NCBI RefSeq assembly: GCF_017573505.1
Contig: NZ_JAGEOJ010000025.1
Span: 62,001-126,000, forward strand
Direction: 5' to 3'
Origin: Actinomadura barringtoniae
GTDB lineage: Bacteria; Actinomycetota; Actinomycetes; Streptosporangiales; Streptosporangiaceae
Length of the DNA stretch: 64,000 nt
In this document: piece after piece, positions 59,657 to 64,000 of the stretch
Position numbering within the stretch: position 1 is the first letter of the stretch
Layout of the letters: each line of letters opens with the position of its first letter
Notes under the pieces: generated by a model
Databases searched by the model: none
Told to the model about the DNA's origin: nothing
The model's input: only the letters and a program-made list of their open reading frames with translations
Position numbers and translations under genes: made by a program

Positions 59657-59965
59657 TTGGGCAACATCATCCAGGTCAATCCGGAGCGGATCGAGCAGCA
59701 CGGCAAGGACATCGACAGCAACATCACGCCCGAGCTGGAGAAGGTCGGCTCGGAGACGCTGGGCGGCGACGGGGTCTACAACCTCGAGGGCGGGTCGTTC
59801 AGCGTGACCTGCACGGCCGCGTCGGTGACCTACCCGGGCGCGATCCAGTTCGCCTTCCAGGATCTCCGGACCCATCTGGAGATGCTCAAGCACTTCGGTG
59901 AGGGCATCGCCACCACCGCCAAGAACTACACGGCGGCCGAGCAGGCCAGCGTCGTCTCGTCCTAG
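59657..59965 (+). CDS. WXG100-like small secreted protein
   Basis: About 102 residues. TTG 59657 has AAGGACAGG upstream, whereas GTG 59642 has no ribosome site. The protein is helical at both ends (IQVNPERIEQHGKDIDSNITPELEKVG; FQDLRTHLEMLKHFGEGIATTAKNYTAAEQA), with a central Gly/Ser/Thr segment in place of the usual W-x-G turn. Size and the closing 'YTAAEQ' resemble ESX substrates such as EsxB-type proteins. No secretion machinery (EccC, EccD) is in the window, so export by type VII secretion is inference. Confidence 0.65.
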   Translation: MGNIIQVNPERIEQHGKDIDSNITPELEKVGSETLGGDGVYNLEGGSFSVTCTAASVTYPGAIQFAFQDLRTHLEMLKHFGEGIATTAKNYTAAEQASVVSS

Positions 59966-59998
59966 CGATCCGGCTACCTCACAGCGAAAGGCGCGATC

Positions 59999-61294
59999 AT
60001 GACTGCGCTCCCACTGGCGAACAGCCTGATGGACACCGCCTCCACCGAGGCCGCCATCGCCGGGTCCATCCTGCCGCCGGCCCTGATGATCAACTTTGAG
60101 TTCAAACTCTCCAAGGGCGACCCGGAGACCCTGGACAAGGCCGGCCAGGCCTGGCGGAAGGCCTCCGACCAGATCAACCAGGTCATGCAGAAGCTCCAGG
60201 ACAGCGTGTCGGGCATCGGCGGGCAGGACTGGACCGCCGAGGACCGGCCCGCCTACGAGAAGAAGGTCCAGGAGTTCACCTCCCAGCTCCAGGTCCTGTC
60301 CACCTACTGCATGGTGGTCGGCATCGCGCTGACCACGCTCGCCTACGCGCTGCTCGTCTACGCGATCTTCGCCGTCGGCATGGGCACGTTCCTGGGCGCG
60401 CTGGCGATCGAGGCCGCGGCCGCGCTGGCCGTGCCCGTCGTCGGTGAGGCGGACTACGCGGCCGCCCTGGGCATCGCCGCGACCTGCCTGACGATCACAT
60501 CGGTCGCGACCGGCGTGCTGGCCGCCGCCGGGCAGCTGGCCGGCGCCGCCTTCGCGGGCGGCTCCCTGGTCGCCGCGACCGTCGAGTACAGCAGGGGCAA
60601 CGACCAGGCGTTCAGCGACTGGGCCAAGGCCCAGGAGGTCGGCGCCGCGGGCGCCGCCGCCAACCTGCTGCAGAACGCCGGCAACGCCGGTCTGGACTTC
60701 CTCAACCGCGGCGGTGGCAAGAGCGGCAAGGGCTTCCCGGTCACCGCCGTCGACGCCGACGCCGACCGCGGCTGGGACAAGACCTGGAGCGTCGGCGGCG
60801 GCGCCACCGTCGACACCAAGGGCGGCGGCAGCGTCGACGCCAGCGGCCACGTCAAGGTCGGCGACCACGGCATCCAGGGCGCCGACGGCGACGTCAAGGT
60901 CACCGGCAAGGGCGGCACCGAGGTCGAGGGCAAGGGCGGCTGGGACGAGGACGCCGACGGCAACGACACCTACTCCGGCGGCCTGTCCGGCAAGACCAAG
61001 GGCGGCGCCCACGCAGGCGCCGAGGGCGAGTACGGCGACGACGGCCACTGGAAGGGCAAGGTCGACGGCGGCTACGAGAAGGGCAACAGCGACACGACCG
61101 GCTCGGCCGGCGTCGACCACGACAAGGACGGCAACACCAAGTACACCGGTGAGGCCGGCAACACCTACCGGGGCGTCACGACCGGCAGCACGAACCAGGA
61201 GGTCAGCACCGGCGACGGCGGCACCCAGTACAAGGGCAGCTACACCGGCGCCGGCGGCGCCTACGACAGCGAGAAGCCCCCGTGGGAGTCGTGA
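59999..61294 (+). CDS. LXG/WXG100-like protein with membrane segments and Gly/Asp-rich tail
   Basis: 431 residues from ATG 59999. The N-terminus (about 1-100) has the helical WXG100-type pattern with DKAGQAWRKASDQINQVMQKLQDSV and WTAEDRPAYEKKVQEF. A hydrophobic central region (about 105-215) carries two to three potential membrane helices. The C-terminal 200 residues are Gly/Asp/Lys-rich repeats (VKVGDHGIQGADGDVKVTGKGGTEVEGKGG and related phrases), with no Cys. Such tails are typical of polymorphic toxin or adhesin repeat regions, but no toxin domain is seen at the end. It follows the WXG100-like gene by 33 bases. Confidence 0.7.
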   Translation: MTALPLANSLMDTASTEAAIAGSILPPALMINFEFKLSKGDPETLDKAGQAWRKASDQINQVMQKLQDSVSGIGGQDWTAEDRPAYEKKVQEFTSQLQVLSTYCMVVGIALTTLAYALLVYAIFAVGMGTFLGALAIEAAAALAVPVVGEADYAAALGIAATCLTITSVATGVLAAAGQLAGAAFAGGSLVAATVEYSRGNDQAFSDWAKAQEVGAAGAAANLLQNAGNAGLDFLNRGGGKSGKGFPVTAVDADADRGWDKTWSVGGGATVDTKGGGSVDASGHVKVGDHGIQGADGDVKVTGKGGTEVEGKGGWDEDADGNDTYSGGLSGKTKGGAHAGAEGEYGDDGHWKGKVDGGYEKGNSDTTGSAGVDHDKDGNTKYTGEAGNTYRGVTTGSTNQEVSTGDGGTQYKGSYTGAGGAYDSEKPPWES

Positions 61295-61341
61295 CGTGCC
61301 GGGTGACGGCCGCCGATCCGAGCTGACCTAAGGTGACCGGG

Positions 61342-62034
61342 ATGAACGACCTCTGGAACGCCCCGTACCTCAAGATCGACCAGCCGTCCTCGGCGCTGAC
61401 GTACGAGATCAGCGACGGTCAGGGTGCCCCCCTCGGGCGGGGCACCCAGGCCGCCGGGCCCGAGCCCCGCAAGTTCGGCGGCAGGCTCTTCGGCTCGGGT
61501 GTGAGCGACGAGCGCGTGGTGGTGCAGATCGCGGCCCTGGACGGCGTTCCGCGGATCTATGTCGACCGGGCGCCCGGCTCGCCGATCGCGATCGTGGCGC
61601 CGGACGGCACGGTGCTGGGCCGCTTCCAGAAGAACATGGCCGCCGAGGCTGCCAGCTTCCTCCAGGGCGCCCAGCAGCAGGAGGTCGGCAGCCGTACGCT
61701 CCAGAGCCACTACCGGATCCTCGACGGCGCGGACCGGCCGGTCTGCGACATCGCCTGGGAAGAGGTCGAGATCAGGCGCGGCTGGACCCTCGACACCTCC
61801 ACCGACCAGGCCGGTGACGTCACGTACGGGCAGCGGCCGAGCACCGGCGGCCGCTACTGCACGATCACCGACATGGCGGGCACGCAGATCGCGCGGATGG
61901 ACCTGAACCTCGACGCGGTGCACCAGACCGTCAAGGACGGCTACTACCTGCAGATCAACTACCAGCTGCCCGAGCCGCTGCGTAGCCTGGTCATCGCAAC
62001 GCCCATCGCCTACGACATGACCAGGGACCTGTAG
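61342..62034 (+). CDS. DLWNAP protein A, LURP-one/scramblase-like (uncertain)
   Basis: About 230 residues from ATG 61342, AAGG nine bases upstream. It starts MNDLWNAPYLKIDQ. The body is beta-rich with repeating phrases: IAALDGVPRIYVDRAPGSPIAIVAPDGTVLGRFQKN and YRILDGADRPVCDIAWEE. The order of strands 'G..LG...' and 'D..G..I' recalls the beta-barrel of LURP-one/Tubby-type or scramblase-like proteins, but this is a loose resemblance. It has no signal peptide. Its stop shares a base with the start of the paralogue. Confidence 0.6.
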   Translation: MNDLWNAPYLKIDQPSSALTYEISDGQGAPLGRGTQAAGPEPRKFGGRLFGSGVSDERVVVQIAALDGVPRIYVDRAPGSPIAIVAPDGTVLGRFQKNMAAEAASFLQGAQQQEVGSRTLQSHYRILDGADRPVCDIAWEEVEIRRGWTLDTSTDQAGDVTYGQRPSTGGRYCTITDMAGTQIARMDLNLDAVHQTVKDGYYLQINYQLPEPLRSLVIATPIAYDMTRDL

Positions 62035-62705
62035 TGACCGACCTCTGGAACGCCCCGGCGTGGGTCCTCGAGGAGCCCGAGCAGCGGCGCGAGTACGTGA
62101 TCCTCGATCAGGCCGGCCAGGTGCTGGCCAACGTTCCGCGCGTACCGCTGCAGCCCCAGGGCGGACAGGGCGGCGGCGGTGGAGGCGGCGGAGGCCTGCC
62201 GTACGCCAACCCGCACGCACAGCACGACGAGTCCCGCGTGGTGGTGCGGGTGGCGGACCCGAGCGGCACCACGCTCTTCTTCGTCGACCGGATCGGCACG
62301 CCCGCGGACGGCACGCCCGACCACGTGCTGGTCGTGGCCGGCGACGGGCAGACCATGATCGGCTCGCTGGCCCTCGCCACGGCGGGCGCGCGGTCGGCCT
62401 TCCGGATCGTGCGCGGCGGCGGCTTCGGCGGCACCGGCTACGCGATGCGCGACGCCCAGGGCCAGGAGGTCGGCCGCGCCACGCGGCAGCCCACCCCGCC
62501 CGGCACCCCTGAGCTGCACTTCTCGCTCGCCGACGGGCAGGGCACCGAGGTCGGGCGCCTGCACGCCACCCAGTCGGCCTACGGCGAGCGGCGGCGCCGC
62601 TGGGAGCTCCAGTGGGGCAACTGGCCGCAGGATCCGCTGCGCATGCTGGTGATGGCGTCACCGATCGCGATCGAACTGCTCACGCCGATCGACATTCATC
62701 GCTGA
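62034..62705 (+). CDS. DLWNAP protein B, paralogue of A
   Basis: 223 residues from GTG 62034, overlapping the TAG of the previous gene. Begins MTDLWNAPAWVLEEPEQ and has the same order of beta-rich phrases (VVVRVADPSGTTLFFVDRIG, VAGDGQTMIGSLALATAG, YAMRDAQGQEVGRATRQ, HFSLADGQGTEVGRLHA), with a polyglycine stretch (about residue 45) inserted. Sharing the opening and the layout, A and B arose by tandem duplication. The function is unknown. Confidence 0.6.
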   Translation: MTDLWNAPAWVLEEPEQRREYVILDQAGQVLANVPRVPLQPQGGQGGGGGGGGGLPYANPHAQHDESRVVVRVADPSGTTLFFVDRIGTPADGTPDHVLVVAGDGQTMIGSLALATAGARSAFRIVRGGGFGGTGYAMRDAQGQEVGRATRQPTPPGTPELHFSLADGQGTEVGRLHATQSAYGERRRRWELQWGNWPQDPLRMLVMASPIAIELLTPIDIHR

Positions 62706-62732
62706 TCAAGCCCATAAGGGTACGATCTGCGC

Positions 62733-64000
62733 GTGCTCGGACCATCCCCCCGGTCGCCCCTCGTCCTGCCGTGGGCCACCGTGAAGCTCGCGGGACGGTT
62801 CGTGCTGCCGCTGACCCTCTGGTACACGATCGGCCAGCTGCTGCGGTACGGCCTCCTGTACGGGGGCTACAAGATCGGCCAGCAGAAGGGGACCCTGGCG
62901 ACGGTCGTGCCGCTGGTCATCATCAGCCTGCTGATCCTGACCACGCTGTTCGTCACGGTCGCGATGGTGCACAGCGTGCGCGAGGGCCTGGACGTGGTGA
63001 ACGCCCGCGAGGCGGGCGGCGGGCTCACGCCCTGGGCGGTCGGCAACGACGAGTCGATGATCGAGGCGCTGAACCGCGCGATCGTGCCGTTCGTGATCTT
63101 CTACCTGGCGTGGGGGATGATCAGGGACGACGCCCTGGAGTTCGCCGACTCGGCCTCCAGCCGCGGGTTCGCCGACGGGGGTTTCGAAGGGAGCACCAAG
63201 AGCCTCGGCCTGGTGAGCGCGCTCGACAAGCACATGCCGCTGGCGATCGGGCTGACCGCCGCGTTCTTCGTCCTCCGGCTGTTCGCGGACTGGCTGCTGT
63301 CCCGGCGGTTCCAGAGCGCCGCCGGGATGATCCGGGCGTTCCTCGAGGTCAACTTCGCGCTGTTCGCGATCTTCACGGTCGACCACGCGCGGGGGCTGGC
63401 GGGGGACTGGGTGGTCCAGCGCGAGGCGTGGGGGTGGTTCACCGACCTCTCCGGTGGCGTCCTCGGCCTCTGGCCCTCGTTCAAGTACGCCGTCCTGGGT
63501 GGCCTGGTGTGGCTGGTGATCGCCGGGGTGATCCTCGGGCTGGACGCCAGCGACGAGCGCGTCGTGCTCGGCCAGAGCCGCGCGGCCAAGCGCCTCGCCA
63601 AGGCGAGCGGCATGGAGGGCGACAACGGCCTCATGGAGGTCCTGACCAGGGGCTTCCGCGAGATGTGGCTGCCCGCCTGGTACGGGCTCCGGCTGGTCCG
63701 CCGGGCCGGAATCGTGCCGTTCGGCGCGTTCGCCATGCTCTTCAGCGGCCTGTACGTGGTCGAGGACCTCTCCCGGCGGCTCGTCTACGACCTGCTGGGG
63801 CCGCACGAGGCGGGCTGGTGGATGCCGGTGCTGCCGATCGTCGGGTTCTGCACCGGGCTGATCTTCGAGATCCTGCGGATCTGCCTGCTCGCCGCCACGT
63901 TCAACCTGGTGATGGCGCGGGTCACTGTGCAAACCGCAGCGAAACCTGTCGCGCCGGCTTTCGCCCCACCGAGTCAGGCTGGATCTGCAGGGCCACTGAA
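62733..64000 (+). CDS. Polytopic membrane protein, C-terminal part outside the window
   Basis: GTG 62733 opens a frame that runs past the right edge (at least 422 residues). TACGAT stands six bases upstream and there is no ribosome site, so the mRNA is probably leaderless. Hydrophobic segments, at least six to eight: TLATVVPLVIISLLILTTLFVTVAMV, AIVPFVIFYLAWGMI, PLAIGLTAAFFVLRLFADWLL, FALFAIFTV, YAVLGGLVWLVIAGVILGL, FGAFAMLFSGLYVV, MPVLPIVGFCTGLIFEILRICLLAATFNLVM. An opening LGPSPRSPLVLPWATVKLAGRFVLPLTLWYTIGQLLRYG is also hydrophobic. No transporter or enzyme family is recognised. It follows the DLWNAP genes but has its own promoter. Confidence 0.65.
   Translation, partial: MLGPSPRSPLVLPWATVKLAGRFVLPLTLWYTIGQLLRYGLLYGGYKIGQQKGTLATVVPLVIISLLILTTLFVTVAMVHSVREGLDVVNAREAGGGLTPWAVGNDESMIEALNRAIVPFVIFYLAWGMIRDDALEFADSASSRGFADGGFEGSTKSLGLVSALDKHMPLAIGLTAAFFVLRLFADWLLSRRFQSAAGMIRAFLEVNFALFAIFTVDHARGLAGDWVVQREAWGWFTDLSGGVLGLWPSFKYAVLGGLVWLVIAGVILGLDASDERVVLGQSRAAKRLAKASGMEGDNGLMEVLTRGFREMWLPAWYGLRLVRRAGIVPFGAFAMLFSGLYVVEDLSRRLVYDLLGPHEAGWWMPVLPIVGFCTGLIFEILRICLLAATFNLVMARVTVQTAAKPVAPAFAPPSQAGSAGPL

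Noticed and set aside
62706..63932. Minus-strand frame opposite the final membrane protein
   Set aside because: Gln/His/Pro/Arg-rich shadow; the plus strand gives a continuous polytopic membrane protein with a promoter.

Overview
The window is GC-rich (roughly 70%) bacterial chromosome. Its markers point to an actinomycete: mshD (mycothiol biosynthesis), a GlnR-type orphan regulator, a DUF574-type SAM methyltransferase, WXG100-like proteins, a cysteine-rich leader peptide in front of DUF4395/sulfurtransferase/DUF1416, and many leaderless gene starts. Family content suggests the Streptosporangiales (Actinomadura-like); that placement is inference. The order mshD, secreted 5'-nucleotidase, two-component system, HtrA-like protease, pst, glnR, MoaD-like, DUF4395, sulfurtransferase, DUF1416 resembles a conserved chromosomal neighbourhood of Streptomyces, so the right half looks like core genome.

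1-10.6 kb (minus strand): one long, tightly overlapped peptide-uptake and degradation operon. It encodes a lipoprotein binding protein, a permease, a fused permease-ATPase, an ATPase, a fused S9 peptidase / serine beta-lactamase-like protein, an M20 peptidase and a GNAT cut by the window edge. 11-16.7 kb: small accessory genes (GNAT-like protein, DUF574 methyltransferase, degenerate cyclase-like protein, HTH-like protein, a decayed ECF sigma factor, a DUF2809 protein) and tRNA-Lys(TTT). 16.9-22.6 kb: cytochrome P450, PaaI-like thioesterase, large LuxR-family regulator and an Old Yellow Enzyme. 22.8-25.4 kb: two paralogous secreted NlpC/P60 hydrolases with similar leaders, and a YiaA/YiaB-like protein. 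25.6-30.4 kb: secreted GH1 glycosidase, DUF6191 protein, SDR plus enoyl-CoA hydratase pair, secreted WNG-repeat protein.

30.5-34.5 kb: an OmpR-class two-component system and an HtrA-like membrane protease. A heptamer, TTCAGGT, repeated every 11 bp lies before the system, before the protease and between them, so the system probably controls itself and the protease. 34.7-43.4 kb: MpaB-like oxygenase, ArfB, peptide deformylase, DivIVA-domain protein, gamma carbonic anhydrase, a 1364-residue protein with two AAA+ modules (both degenerate in parts), and a 61-residue protein. 43.5-53.2 kb: copper-chaperone-like protein, DUF47 + Pit phosphate transporter, chorismate mutase, 5'-nucleotidase, mshD and pstSCAB with a PHO-box-like site. 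53.4-59.3 kb: glnR, MoaD-like protein, LmeA-like protein, ECF sigma/anti-sigma pair, membrane thioredoxin and the cysteine-leader sulfur operon. 59.6-64 kb: a WXG100-like protein, a Gly/Asp-rich tailed protein, two tandem DLWNAP proteins and a polytopic membrane protein that runs off the end.

The most noteworthy unexplained signals are: (i) a structured intergenic repeat present twice (22.6 and 53.3 kb), each copy between convergent genes, with one stem completely changed in sequence yet still paired; (ii) the 11-bp TTCAGGT boxes with a possible small RNA between two of them; (iii) the DLWNAP/WXG100-like locus; (iv) an NlpC/P60 gene whose start region is out of frame with its signal peptide; (v) the protease/beta-lactamase fusion; (vi) the cluster of leaderless promoters.
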